DNA of 64,000 bases from Shinella kummerowiae (GCF_009827055.1 NZ_WUMK01000012.1:62001-126000), one strand, 5' to 3'; numbered from the stretch's first letter, positions 24,033 to 32,384 are shown. Numbers and translations are program-made. Notes: generated by a model from the letters alone, not told the origin.

Positions 24033-24123
24033 GCATGTTGCAATCCATGTCGCACGGATTCGCGGTGAACTCAGGCGATTGCCGGGAAATCAGGGTGTTC
24101 AGACTGCAACATGCGCGACATGG
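24033..24123. promoter_or_regulatory. Candidate integrase arm-type sites, right group
   Basis: Two direct copies (GCATGTTGCA at 24033-24042 and CCATGTCGCA at 24045-24054) and an inverted pair (TGCAACATGC at 24105-24114 and CGCGACATGG at 24114-24123) match the CCATGTYGCA motif found twice beside attL. They lie 39 to 129 bases inside the right core. This fits the second attachment arm of a lambda-type integrase. Protein binding is inferred. Confidence 0.6.
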
Positions 24124-24161
24124 CGGACAGGCGGGAAACAGTTATATCCATTTGATTTCTT

Positions 24162-24206
24162 TGGTGATCCCGCCGCGATTCGAACGCGGGACCCCCAGAT
24201 TAGGAA
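24162..24206. repeat. attR core
   Basis: This is the right copy of the 45-base identical repeat. Here it forms the 3' part of the intact tRNA-Arg gene, so the element brought in a replacement 3' end and kept the tRNA functional. The core lies on the element side of the anticodon arm. Its partner is 5492-5536. Confidence 0.93.
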
Positions 24207-24238
24207 TCTGGTGCTCTATCCTGCTGAGCTACGGGACC
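24162..24238 (-). tRNA. tRNA-Arg (anticodon CCT)
   Basis: The minus strand folds as a full 77-base cloverleaf. The acceptor GGTCCCG pairs with CGGGATC, with discriminator A and an encoded CCA. The D stem is GCTC/GAGC, the anticodon stem CCAGA/TCTGG with loop TTCCTAA, and the T stem CCGCG/CGCGG with TTCGAAT. The anticodon is CCT, reading AGG. The 3' half is supplied by the integrated element. Confidence 0.97.
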
Positions 24239-24248
24239 ACTGACTGCA

Positions 24249-24277
24249 CCCATACAAAAGCCCGGGCGCGAAGCCAA
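24249..24277 (-). promoter_or_regulatory. Candidate promoter of tRNA-Arg(CCU)
   Basis: On the minus strand TTGGCT (24272-24277) and TATGGG (24249-24254) are separated by 17 bases and lie ten bases before the tRNA. These are acceptable sigma-70 boxes. In the uninterrupted chromosome this promoter would also have read toward the AraC gene. Confidence 0.5.
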
Positions 24278-24396
24278 GAGATTTTCCGCGGAACGTTCAT
24301 GCGTTCCATGCGGAACAGCGCGGCGGGCCAGCCCATGCGACAGTCGGGTCATCGGATGGAGATGGCTCCACCCACCAAAACCCAAGGACACTCGCC

Positions 24397-24627
24397 ATGC
24401 GCAAGATAATGCTTTCCGCTATCGTCGCAACCGTCGCGGCGCTTTCCTTCGCCGCCCCTTCGCAGGCCGGCGGCTTTTCGATCGGTTTCGGCTTCGGCCA
24501 TGGTTGGGGCCACGGCGCTCACGTCACCATCAGCGACGACTATGGCTACGACTGCTTCTGGAAGAAGGTGAAGCGCTACGACAAGTGGGGCAACCTGGTC
24601 ATCAAGAAGATCCGCGTCTGCCACTGA
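24397..24627 (+). CDS. Small secreted glycine/histidine-rich protein
   Basis: The 76-residue protein has a signal peptide MRKIMLSAIVATVAALSFAA (cleavage near SQA-GG) and a short mature part rich in Gly, His and aromatic residues (FGFGHGWGHGAHV). It ends in a basic domain with two cysteines (YDCFWKKVKRYDKWG and VCH) that could form a disulfide. Small proteins of this pattern are common in rhizobia but uncharacterised. It is followed by a strong intrinsic terminator, so it is a single-gene unit. Confidence 0.75.
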   Translation: MRKIMLSAIVATVAALSFAAPSQAGGFSIGFGFGHGWGHGAHVTISDDYGYDCFWKKVKRYDKWGNLVIKKIRVCH

Positions 24628-24654
24628 TCGCATACATCCGATCCTCCCCGCCTC

Positions 24655-24689
24655 GCCCGGCTGACGTCCCTGCAGCCGGGCTCTTTTTG
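24655..24689 (+). terminator. Intrinsic terminator after the small secreted protein gene
   Basis: GCCCGGCTG (24655-24663) pairs with CAGCCGGGC (24673-24681), and TCTTTTTG follows at once. The stem is nine GC-rich pairs. It ends the plus-strand gene and lies just downstream of the convergent amidohydrolase stop. Confidence 0.85.
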
Positions 24690-25850
24690 TCAGGCGGCGA
24701 GCCGGCTTTCGGCGAGTTTGACCCAATAGCTCACGCCATGCGGGATGGCGTCGTCGTTGAAGTCGTAGGCCGGATGGTGGAGGCCCGCGGTATCGCCATT
24801 GCCGAGGAAGATGAAGGCGCCGGGACGGGACAGCAGCATGTAGGAAAAATCCTCGCCGCCCATCATCGGATCAAGCGCCGGATCGACCGCAGCCTCGCCG
24901 GCAATCTCCTGAGCGACGGCGACGGCGTGGCCGGTTTCGTCCGCATGGTTTGCCGTGACGGGGTAGTTGCGATGATAGCCGACCGTGATCTCCGCACCAT
25001 GCGCTGCGCCAAGACCCGCGCAGATCTGGCGGATGCGGGCTTCCGCCTCCCCTCGCATCTCCGCGCTCAGCGTGCGCACCGTGCCGGCAAGCTGCGCCTG
25101 CTCGGGAATGACATTGTGGGCGAAGCCGGCATTGAACTTGGTGACGGAGACGACCAGCGAGGCGATCGGATCGGCAACGCGCGACACGATGGTCTGGAGC
25201 GCCGTCACCACAGCGGCACCGATGACGATCGGATCGACGGTCTTGTGCGGCAGCGCCGCATGGCCGCCGCGGCCCTTGACCGTGATGACGAATTCGTCGG
25301 TCGCCGCCATGATTGGCCCCGGACGCGTGCCGAAGGAGCCGACCGCCATGCCCGGCAGGTTGTGCATGCCGTAGACTTCGGCAATGCCGAAGCGCTCCAT
25401 CATGCCGTCCTTGACCATTTCGTTGCCGCCGCCGCCACCCTCTTCGGCCGGCTGGAAGATGACCGCGACATTGCCGGAGAAGTTTCGCGTCTCGGCAAGA
25501 TACCTCGCCGCGCCGAGCAGCATGGCCGTGTGGCCGTCATGGCCGCAGGCGTGCATCTTGCCCTTGACGGTGGAGGACCATGGCTTGCCGCTTGTCTCCT
25601 CGATCGGCAGCGCATCCATGTCGGCGCGAAGGCCGATCGTCCGCCCCTCGCCCTTGCCACGGATGAGGCCGACGACGCCGGTGCGGCCGATGCCGGTGAC
25701 GATGTCATCAACGCCGAATTCGCGGAGTTTTTCTGCCACGAAGGCCGCGGTCTTCTCCACGGCAAAGAGGATTTCCGGCTGGCGATGGATGGTTCGGCGC
25801 CATTCAGCGATTTCGTCCTGCATTTCTGCGGCGCGGTTCAGAATGGGCAT
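24690..25850 (-). CDS. M20 family metallopeptidase / amidohydrolase
   Basis: The 386-residue protein from the ATG at 25848-25850 is of the M20D type (hippurate hydrolase, IAA-amino acid hydrolase, N-acyl amino acid deacylase). The metal-binding residues sit in MHACGHDGHTAM (His100, Cys102, His104) and the catalytic Glu in PAEEGGGG near residue 135. Later metal ligands lie in MHNLPG and GGEDFSYM. It hydrolyses an amide bond of an acylated amino acid in the cytoplasm; the substrate is not clear. Length is typical. Confidence 0.88.
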   Translation of the reverse strand: MPILNRAAEMQDEIAEWRRTIHRQPEILFAVEKTAAFVAEKLREFGVDDIVTGIGRTGVVGLIRGKGEGRTIGLRADMDALPIEETSGKPWSSTVKGKMHACGHDGHTAMLLGAARYLAETRNFSGNVAVIFQPAEEGGGGGNEMVKDGMMERFGIAEVYGMHNLPGMAVGSFGTRPGPIMAATDEFVITVKGRGGHAALPHKTVDPIVIGAAVVTALQTIVSRVADPIASLVVSVTKFNAGFAHNVIPEQAQLAGTVRTLSAEMRGEAEARIRQICAGLGAAHGAEITVGYHRNYPVTANHADETGHAVAVAQEIAGEAAVDPALDPMMGGEDFSYMLLSRPGAFIFLGNGDTAGLHHPAYDFNDDAIPHGVSYWVKLAESRLAA

Positions 25851-25981
25851 GCGATCTTCCTGTCCTGTTCGGCCGGAAATTTGGCCATCTCTCTTCGATG
25901 GCTTTGCCATCACGGTGCCATATAGGTTAAATAGGGCGACGGTTCGAGACAACTCCCGATTTCGAGGACACACCCTTGCTG

Positions 25982-27094
25982 ATGAACGGACGAACGACGC
26001 GCCGGAGCGCACGGCTTCTGAGTACCGCCCTGCTGCTCGCAGCATCCCTTCTGACCACGACGGCAACGGCCGCCCCGCGCATGCTGGTGGACGTCAACAC
26101 GCTCCAGGTCATCGAGCACGAGGATGCCTTCCAGCGCTGGTATCCGGCCTCGCTCACCAAGCTGATGACCGCCTACACCGTCTTCCGCGCCATCAAGGCC
26201 GGCGAACTGTCGCTGGAAAGCCCGGTCGTGATGAGCAAACACGCCGCTGCCGAGCCGCCGAGCAAGATGTATTTCAAGCCCGGCCAGAAGATGACGCTGG
26301 ACAGCGCGCTGAAGATCATTCTGGTCAAATCGGCAAACGACGTGTCGGTCGCCATCGCCGAATCGATCGCCGGTTCGGAGCAGGGTTTCGTCGACCGCAT
26401 GAATGCCGAGGCCGCCCGCATCGGCATGAGCTCGTCGCACTTCATCAATCCCAACGGCCTGCCCGGCAAGGGCCAGTACACGACAGCACGCGACCTTGCG
26501 GTTCTCGCCGTGACGCTGAAGCGCGAATTCCCCCAATACGCGCCCTATTTCGCACTGGAAGGTTTCACCACCGGCAAGAAGCAATATCCGAATTTCAACA
26601 TGCTGATCGGCCGCTTCGATGGCGCGGACGGCATGAAGACCGGCTTCATCTGCGCCTCGGGCTTCAACCAGGTGTCGTCGGCCACCCGCAACGGCCGCAG
26701 CGTCGTTTCCGTGGTGCTTGGCTCCGACAGCCTCGGCGCCCGCGCCGACATCTCGGCCGGCATGCTGGAAAAGGGCTTGACGATGCGCGCGGGCAAAGTG
26801 CCGACGCTCGGCCAGCTGCGCCCCTATGGCGAAACGCGCGACATCGTCGCCGACGTCTCGCAGGAAATCTGCTCGAAACACGCCGCCAAGGTGCGCAGCG
26901 AAGGCCGCGACGAAGCCGGCCGCCAGAAACTGGTTTCACCCTATATCCACGAACTGGACCGGCCGCTAAAGTTCGTCTTCGCCGGCCTTCTGAACGGCGA
27001 AGCAGCGAAGACGGCCGGCGACGACAAGATTGCCGCCGGCGACATGGGCGATGTCGCCAATGTGCCGATCCCGATCCCGCGCCCAACCTACTGA
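25982..27094 (+). CDS. D-alanyl-D-alanine carboxypeptidase (DacA/DacC, S11 family)
   Basis: The 370-residue periplasmic penicillin-binding protein removes the terminal D-Ala from peptidoglycan pentapeptides. A signal peptide ends at ATAAP near residue 32. Active-site motifs are SLTK (57-60), SAN (about 115) and KTGF (about 214). The C-terminal part (from about 290) matches the rhizobial extension. The ATG at 25982 is chosen over a TTG six bases upstream. It is followed 16 bases later by the GTPase gene, so they may be cotranscribed. Confidence 0.92.
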   Translation: MNGRTTRRSARLLSTALLLAASLLTTTATAAPRMLVDVNTLQVIEHEDAFQRWYPASLTKLMTAYTVFRAIKAGELSLESPVVMSKHAAAEPPSKMYFKPGQKMTLDSALKIILVKSANDVSVAIAESIAGSEQGFVDRMNAEAARIGMSSSHFINPNGLPGKGQYTTARDLAVLAVTLKREFPQYAPYFALEGFTTGKKQYPNFNMLIGRFDGADGMKTGFICASGFNQVSSATRNGRSVVSVVLGSDSLGARADISAGMLEKGLTMRAGKVPTLGQLRPYGETRDIVADVSQEICSKHAAKVRSEGRDEAGRQKLVSPYIHELDRPLKFVFAGLLNGEAAKTAGDDKIAAGDMGDVANVPIPIPRPTY

Positions 27095-27110
27095 CCTGAC
27101 AGGATAGACC

Positions 27111-28286
27111 ATGACCCTCGCTGAGCGGCGCGTGCCGGTTTCCGTGTTGACCGGTTTTCTGGGTGCGGGCAAGACAACCCTGCTCAATCGCCTGCTGAAG
27201 GACCCGTCGCTCACCGACACGGCCGTCATCATCAACGAGTTCGGCGAGGTGGGCATCGACCACCTGCTCGTGGAACAGTCGAGCGACGGCATCATCGAAC
27301 TGTCCGACGGCTGCCTGTGCTGCACGATCCGCGGCGAACTGGTCGACACGCTGGCCGACCTGATGGACCGCATGCAGACGGGCAAGATCCAGCCTTTGAA
27401 GCGCGTCGTGATCGAGACGACCGGCCTTGCCGATCCCGCTCCGGTGCTGCAATCGGTCATGGGCAATCCGGTGCTCAGCCATTCATTCAGCCTCGACGGG
27501 GTGATCACCGTTGTGGACGCCGCAAATGGTCTTTCGACGCTTGCCCATCACCCGGAGGCGGTCAAGCAGGTCGCCGTCGCCGACCGTGTTCTGATCAGCA
27601 AGGCCTCGCTTGTCGATAGGACGACGGTGGAGGCGGTGAGGCAGGAAATCGCCGCCCTCAATCCGCGCGCGGTGGTGTCCGATGTCGATACACCCGGCCT
27701 GGTCGGCCCGGATCTGCTGGCCAACGGCCTTTACGACCCCGGCAGCAAGAGCCCCGATGTGCGGCGCTGGCTGCACGAGGAGACGCATGGACATCACCAT
27801 GATCACGATCATGGACACGGACATGATCATGGGCATGGCCACGACCATCACCATCATGACCACGAGCATCATCACGGGCATCAGCACGCCCATGACGTGA
27901 CCCGCCACGACGCGACGATCCGCTCCTTCAGCATTGTGCACGACCGCCCGGTCGATCCGATGGCGCTGGAGATGTTCATCGACCTGCTGCGCTCTGCCCA
28001 TGGCGAAAAGCTGCTGCGCATGAAGGGCATCGTGCTGATGTCCACCAGTCCGGAGCGCCCGCTGGTGCTGCATGGCGTGCAGAGCGTCTTCTATCCGCCG
28101 GAACGCCTGCCTGCCTGGCCGGAAGGATCGGACCGCCGCACACGGCTGGTGCTGATCACCAAGGACCTTCCCGAAGCCTTCGTGCGCGACCTGTTCGACG
28201 CGTTCACCGGCACGCCGAAGATCGACCGCCCGGACCGCGCGGCGCTGGAGGACAACCCGCTCGCCATACCGGGCCTGCGGCTTTAA
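27111..28286 (+). CDS. CobW/COG0523-type GTPase, putative zinc metallochaperone
   Basis: The 391-residue GTPase has the P-loop GFLGAGKTT at residues 13-21, the zinc-binding CxCC motif in GCLCCTIRGEL near 66-70 and the CobW C-terminal domain from about 265. Between them is a long histidine-rich stretch (about residues 225-262). This is the feature of zinc chaperones such as ZigA/YjiA rather than cobalamin CobW. It probably inserts zinc into a client enzyme. No Zur box was recognised upstream. Confidence 0.88.
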   Translation: MTLAERRVPVSVLTGFLGAGKTTLLNRLLKDPSLTDTAVIINEFGEVGIDHLLVEQSSDGIIELSDGCLCCTIRGELVDTLADLMDRMQTGKIQPLKRVVIETTGLADPAPVLQSVMGNPVLSHSFSLDGVITVVDAANGLSTLAHHPEAVKQVAVADRVLISKASLVDRTTVEAVRQEIAALNPRAVVSDVDTPGLVGPDLLANGLYDPGSKSPDVRRWLHEETHGHHHDHDHGHGHDHGHGHDHHHHDHEHHHGHQHAHDVTRHDATIRSFSIVHDRPVDPMALEMFIDLLRSAHGEKLLRMKGIVLMSTSPERPLVLHGVQSVFYPPERLPAWPEGSDRRTRLVLITKDLPEAFVRDLFDAFTGTPKIDRPDRAALEDNPLAIPGLRL

Positions 28287-28289
28287 ACT

Positions 28290-28538
28290 TCAGGGTTTCT
28301 TGCGGATCAGGAAACGATGCCCTGCCTCGACGCGCTCGCTCGTTTCGAGCGCGTGGCCATCCTCATGGCAGAAGTGGGGAATGTCGATGACGGCCAGCGG
28401 ATCGGTGGTCTCGACCCAGAGCGCCGCCCCCGCCGCCATCGACGACAAGCGCTTGCGCGTCTTCATCACCGGCAGGGGGCATTTCAGCCCGCGCAGGTCA
28501 TAGATTTCTATGTCGTCGCGGGCCGCTGTGGCGGTCAT
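28290..28538 (-). CDS. TusA-family sulfur carrier protein
   Basis: The 82-residue protein carries the TusA/SirA core YDLRGLKCPLPVMKTRKRL with the active cysteine in CPLP near residue 20. The second half includes VETTDPLAVIDIPHFCHEDGH, again typical, with a second cysteine. It carries sulfur as a persulfide for tRNA thiolation or cofactor synthesis. Its start overlaps the end of the L,D-transpeptidase gene by four bases. Confidence 0.9.
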   Translation of the reverse strand: MTATAARDDIEIYDLRGLKCPLPVMKTRKRLSSMAAGAALWVETTDPLAVIDIPHFCHEDGHALETSERVEAGHRFLIRKKP

Positions 28539-30052
28539 TTCTGCCAGAATTTCCAGAACGGCTTTTCAGCCTTCTTCTCGACGACTTCAACATTGGCGTT
28601 GTCGCCCGGAACCGGGAGTGCGCCGGCGCCTTCGGCCGGTGTTTCCACACGCTGGCCGGCGGTCTCGGTCGCCGGGTTTCGCGCTTCCTTGCGCGTCGCC
28701 TGCTCACCGGTCTCAGTCGTTACCTGCTGTTGCGTCTGCTGCGTCACGGTCGGGACCGGCTCGGCCTTGCGCGGCTCGTCGTCCTTGGCCCACAGCTTCC
28801 AGAACGGCTTGGGTTCCTTCTTCTCGACGACGGCAACGCCCGGATTTTCCTCCGGCACGGGCAGTGCCCCCTTGCCTTGCGCCTGCTTGGCCGCCTTTTC
28901 GGCAGCCACGTCGGCGGCAAAGGCCTCAGCTTCCTCGACCTTCTTCTTTTCGGCTGCAAGCTTGGCCTCTTCGGCCTCCCGCACGGCGCGTTCGGCGGCC
29001 TCGACCTTGCGGCGCTCGGCTTCTTCGGCCTTGCGCTTCTGTTCGGCGATCTCGCGCGCCGTCATCAGCTTGCCGGCATCGAGCGAGTTGCCGGTCGGTG
29101 CGTAGGCGAGTTCGCGGCCCTTGCGCTGGTCGGCGACGATCGCCTTGCGCTGAGCTTCCGAGGGCTCGACCCAGACCGTGCCATTATATTTCTGCATCGC
29201 CGTCGCGTAGGCCGCGGCATAGGTCTTGTTGTAGCTGCCGAGCGCCACTTCCAGCGCCGCCGGCGTCGTCGTCGCCGGGCAGGCGCCGGTCGGGGAGAAC
29301 GGTTTGTCGGATTGCTGATTGAAGACGTACTTCTTCTCGCAGACATTGACCTCGGGCGGACGCTTCGTCAGCTCGAAATGGTCGTAGCCGACCTTCAGCA
29401 TCTTCCAGAATTGGATATTCGGATTGTCGCGATGGCGCGCCATGTTTTCCGCGGTCATGCGGAAGGGGAAGGCCTGAAGCTGGATGGTCGACTGCCCGCC
29501 GCCGAACGCGTCGCGGGCGAAGGCGAAGATCTCCACCATCTGCTCGTCGGTCATCGAATAGCAGCCTGACGACGAACAGGCACCGTGGATCATCAGATGC
29601 GTGCCGCTCGCCTTGTTGGCGCGGTCATAGGTGTTCGGATAACCGGTGTTGATCGCGAGATAATAGCTGGAATTCGGGTTCATGTTCGCCTTGGAGAGCG
29701 GATAGAACCCTTCCGGCGCCTGGCGGTCGCCTTCCTTCATCTTCGGGCCGAGCTTGCCGGACCAGGCGCAGATCTTGTAGTTGCGCACCAGCTTGAAGCG
29801 GTTTGCGCGATCCGCCTTCCAGAGCTCCAGGCGCCCTTCTTCCTTGAAGATGCGCAGCAGCATCGGCGAGGAGCGATCGATGCCCATGGAGGACAGCTTG
29901 CCCAGAACCGCCGAAGACAGCTGGTAATTGGTCTTGCTGGAAACCTTGGTGATATCGACGTCGACCTTGTCGAACGTGTCAAGCGTCTCGTTGGTGCAGC
30001 CGCTAGCGGCCACAGCGAGGAGCGATACAGCGGCAAGAACAGTCAGGCGCAT
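28535..30052 (-). CDS. YafK-like L,D-transpeptidase family lipoprotein
   Basis: The 505-residue protein begins with a lipoprotein signal (LAVAASGC, Cys19). The YkuD-type catalytic site reads IHGACSSSGCYSM around residues 155-167 (His and Cys). It belongs to the YafK/DpaA branch, which cleaves or forms peptidoglycan cross-links to envelope proteins. From about residue 330 the protein becomes a long charged helical region rich in EAERRK, followed by two near-identical 29-residue repeats (395-423 and 477-505) with PFWK-W. It is larger than typical YafK proteins (about 250 residues). Confidence 0.87.
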   Translation of the reverse strand: MRLTVLAAVSLLAVAASGCTNETLDTFDKVDVDITKVSSKTNYQLSSAVLGKLSSMGIDRSSPMLLRIFKEEGRLELWKADRANRFKLVRNYKICAWSGKLGPKMKEGDRQAPEGFYPLSKANMNPNSSYYLAINTGYPNTYDRANKASGTHLMIHGACSSSGCYSMTDEQMVEIFAFARDAFGGGQSTIQLQAFPFRMTAENMARHRDNPNIQFWKMLKVGYDHFELTKRPPEVNVCEKKYVFNQQSDKPFSPTGACPATTTPAALEVALGSYNKTYAAAYATAMQKYNGTVWVEPSEAQRKAIVADQRKGRELAYAPTGNSLDAGKLMTAREIAEQKRKAEEAERRKVEAAERAVREAEEAKLAAEKKKVEEAEAFAADVAAEKAAKQAQGKGALPVPEENPGVAVVEKKEPKPFWKLWAKDDEPRKAEPVPTVTQQTQQQVTTETGEQATRKEARNPATETAGQRVETPAEGAGALPVPGDNANVEVVEKKAEKPFWKFWQK

Positions 30053-30259
30053 TCGAAAGGTCCGTCAACAATCGTCAGATCGCATGCCGTCGCGCCACAA
30101 GGCGCGGACGCGCAGTCGTAACCGGCTTATACTTCATAAATTCTTAACCGGAAATTCTTTCGCGGGGCTGCCGGAAAAACCGCAACCTTCTCAGACACAA
30201 GGATTATGGCCGAGATTGGGCGATGGCGGCGCTGAGGCCGCCAATCGGCAAGAATCGGC

Positions 30260-31213
30260 TCAGAGCTGGCGTCCGATGTTGAGGTAACGCTGGCGGCGGT
30301 CCTTGCGAAGCTGGTCGCCCGGCTTGGCGCCAAGATCCTTGAGTGCGGCCGCGATGACATCGCCGGTGCGGGCGATCACCGCCTGCGGGTCACGATGCGC
30401 TCCGCCGACCGGCTCCTGGATGATGCCGTCGATGATGCCGAAGGCCTTCAGGTCTTCCGCCGTGATCTTCATGTTGCTCGCCGCTTCCTTGGCGCGGGTG
30501 GAATCGCGCCACAGGATGGAGGCGGCTCCTTCCGGCGAGATCACGCTGTAGATCGCATGTTCCAGCATGTAGACGCGGTCGCCGGTGGCAATGGCGATCG
30601 CGCCACCCGAACCACCCTCGCCGAGCACGACGGAAACGATCGGCACGCGGACATTGAGGCACATTTCTGTGGAGCGGGCGATGGCTTCCGCCTGGCCGCG
30701 CTCTTCCGCGCCGATACCCGGATAGGCGCCGGCGGTGTCGATCAGTGTGATGATCGGCAGGCCGAAGCGGTCGGCCATTTCCATGACGCGGATCGCCTTG
30801 CGGTATCCTTCCGGCCGCGCGCTGCCGAAATTGTGCTTGAGGCGCGACTTGGTGTCGTTGCCCTTTTCCTGGCCGATGATGGCGACGGCCTCGCCGCGGA
30901 ACCGGCCAAGACCGGCCTGGATCGCCTCGTCCTCGGCAAACTTGCGGTCGCCGGCAAGCGGCGTGAACTCTTCGAAGAGCTGAGCGGCATATTCGAGGAA
31001 GTGCGGGCGCTGCGCGTGGCGGGCGACCTGCGTCTTCTGCCAGGGCGTCAGCTTGGAATAGATGTCGGCCATCGCCTCGCGGGCGCGGATTTCCAGCCGG
31101 CCGACCTCATCCGTCGTGTCGATGCTCTCATCTTCTTCAGCGAGCTTGCGCAGCTCGTGGATCTTGCCTTCCAGATCCGAGATGGGCTTTTCGAAATCGA
31201 GGTAGTTGTGCAT
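30260..31213 (-). CDS. accA: Acetyl-CoA carboxylase carboxyltransferase subunit alpha
   Basis: The 317-residue protein starts MHNYLDFEKPISDLEGKIHEL and forms the carboxyltransferase with AccD in the first step of fatty acid synthesis. Family landmarks include GDRKFAEDEAIQAGLGRF, TPGAYPGIGAEERGQ-like DTAGAYPGIGAEERGQAEAIA and SVVLGEGGSGGAIAI with the oxyanion-hole glycines. Length matches the family. The gene sits just downstream of xerD in the same direction, as in other Rhizobiaceae. Confidence 0.97.
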   Translation of the reverse strand: MHNYLDFEKPISDLEGKIHELRKLAEEDESIDTTDEVGRLEIRAREAMADIYSKLTPWQKTQVARHAQRPHFLEYAAQLFEEFTPLAGDRKFAEDEAIQAGLGRFRGEAVAIIGQEKGNDTKSRLKHNFGSARPEGYRKAIRVMEMADRFGLPIITLIDTAGAYPGIGAEERGQAEAIARSTEMCLNVRVPIVSVVLGEGGSGGAIAIATGDRVYMLEHAIYSVISPEGAASILWRDSTRAKEAASNMKITAEDLKAFGIIDGIIQEPVGGAHRDPQAVIARTGDVIAAALKDLGAKPGDQLRKDRRQRYLNIGRQL

Positions 31214-31290
31214 GAGATGCGTTTCCGATCGTTTGCTCAAACCGCGCCAGGATACAGTCGGCCAAAAGGCCGGTCGCACCGAGAGGGGTC

Positions 31291-32238
31291 CTAATCCTGT
31301 TTTTTTGCCTGTTTGGCAAGAGGGTGATGGGTTTGAACGAGTTGGTGAAGCCGTTCTTCCAGCACATGGGTATAGATTTGTGTCGTCGAAATGTCCGAGT
31401 GGCCGAGCAATTCCTGCACCGCGCGCAGGTCCGCGCCGTTCTGCAGTAGATGACTGGCGAAAGCATGGCGAAGCACATGCGGTGACAGCGTCGAGGCGCG
31501 GATGCCGGCGCGTCCGGCAAGCGCCTTCAGGTCGCGCGCAAACACCTGTCGCGGCAAAAAGCCTTCCTTGCTTTGGGCGGGAAACAGAAAGTTACCCGCC
31601 GCCGGATCGTCGCCGATCTCCGCCGCCAACGCCTCGCCATAGGCGTCCAGTGCCGACACGGCGGCACGCGACAGCGGCACCAGTCGCTCCTTGTTGCCCT
31701 TGCCCTTCACCACCAGGAACCGCCCCGTCTGCGCCAGCACGCTCGCCGGCAGCGAGACGAGCTCGCTGACGCGCAAGCCCGTCGCATAGAGCAATTCGAC
31801 GAGCAGATGCATGCGTCGCTTGATGAGGTGATTGCCGCCCGGCTCCGCCGCTTCCGTCTCCGCCCGCCCGATGAGGCGGTTGACATCGTCGACGCTCAGC
31901 GTCTTCGGCAGCGAACGCCCCTTCTTCGGCGCATCGAGAATGCCGGTCGGATCATCGCCGCGCAGGCCTTCGCCATAGAGGAACTTGAAGAACTGCCGCA
32001 ATGCCGAAAGCCGCCGCGCCTGCGACGAGGCGGCAAAACCCTGTTTGGCGAGATGGCCGATATAGGCGCGCAGATCCTCCGGCGTCGCCTCGGTCAGGCG
32101 CACGCTCCGCTCATTGAGGAAGGAGCGCGCATCCTCCAGATCCCGCTCGTAGGACTGCAATGTGTTCGTCGCAGCGCCACGTTCGGCGCTCATCATTTCG
32201 AGAAAAGACTCGACCTGAAGGGCGGATGGATCCCTCAT
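31291..32238 (-). CDS. xerD: Tyrosine recombinase XerD
   Basis: This 315-residue recombinase resolves chromosome dimers at dif together with XerC. Catalytic residues are Arg156 (TGLRVSEL), Lys180 region ([12 protein letters not shown]), His254 and Arg257 (HVLRHAF), His280 ([15 protein letters not shown]) and Tyr289. The start overlaps the small upstream gene by four bases. Position beside accA and aroK is conserved in rhizobia, separating it from the phage integrase at 5597. Confidence 0.94.
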   Translation of the reverse strand: MRDPSALQVESFLEMMSAERGAATNTLQSYERDLEDARSFLNERSVRLTEATPEDLRAYIGHLAKQGFAASSQARRLSALRQFFKFLYGEGLRGDDPTGILDAPKKGRSLPKTLSVDDVNRLIGRAETEAAEPGGNHLIKRRMHLLVELLYATGLRVSELVSLPASVLAQTGRFLVVKGKGNKERLVPLSRAAVSALDAYGEALAAEIGDDPAAGNFLFPAQSKEGFLPRQVFARDLKALAGRAGIRASTLSPHVLRHAFASHLLQNGADLRAVQELLGHSDISTTQIYTHVLEERLHQLVQTHHPLAKQAKKQD

Positions 32239-32384
32239 GGCTGCGGGTTCACCCGCTCGGAGGGAATCCGGATCGTCACCTCGCGTTCCGTCGGTTCGAC
32301 AAAGGTCACCAGCGCCACCATCGTGCCGTAGATCGAACCGGCGATCACGGCGCAGAAGAACAGGAATCGGAAAAGGGTGGGCAT
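32235..32384 (-). CDS. Small single-span membrane protein upstream of xerD
   Basis: A 49-residue frame runs from the ATG at 32382-32384 and reads [20 protein letters not shown], then [20 protein letters not shown]. It has one membrane helix at residues 4-27 and a short polar tail. Its stop overlaps the xerD start in an ATGA arrangement, which argues for a genuine coupled gene. The tail sequence is conserved-looking in rhizobia to my knowledge, but no role is known. Confidence 0.65.
   Translation of the reverse strand: MPTLFRFLFFCAVIAGSIYGTMVALVTFVEPTEREVTIRIPSERVNPQP

Larger units (their letters stand above)
5492..24206. mobile_element. Integrated prophage-like element in tRNA-Arg(CCU), about 18.7 kb
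   Basis: The element is bounded by identical 45-base direct repeats at 5492-5536 and 24162-24206 that match the 3' part of tRNA-Arg. It begins with a tyrosine integrase next to the left repeat. It carries a repressor region, an early operon, HK97-type head genes, terminase, tail tube and tape measure genes, and accessory genes at the right end. No lysis genes, tail tip or fibre genes, primase, helicase or polymerase were recognised. The excised circle would be 18,670 bases. It is either a shortened prophage or a phage satellite. Confidence 0.93.
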
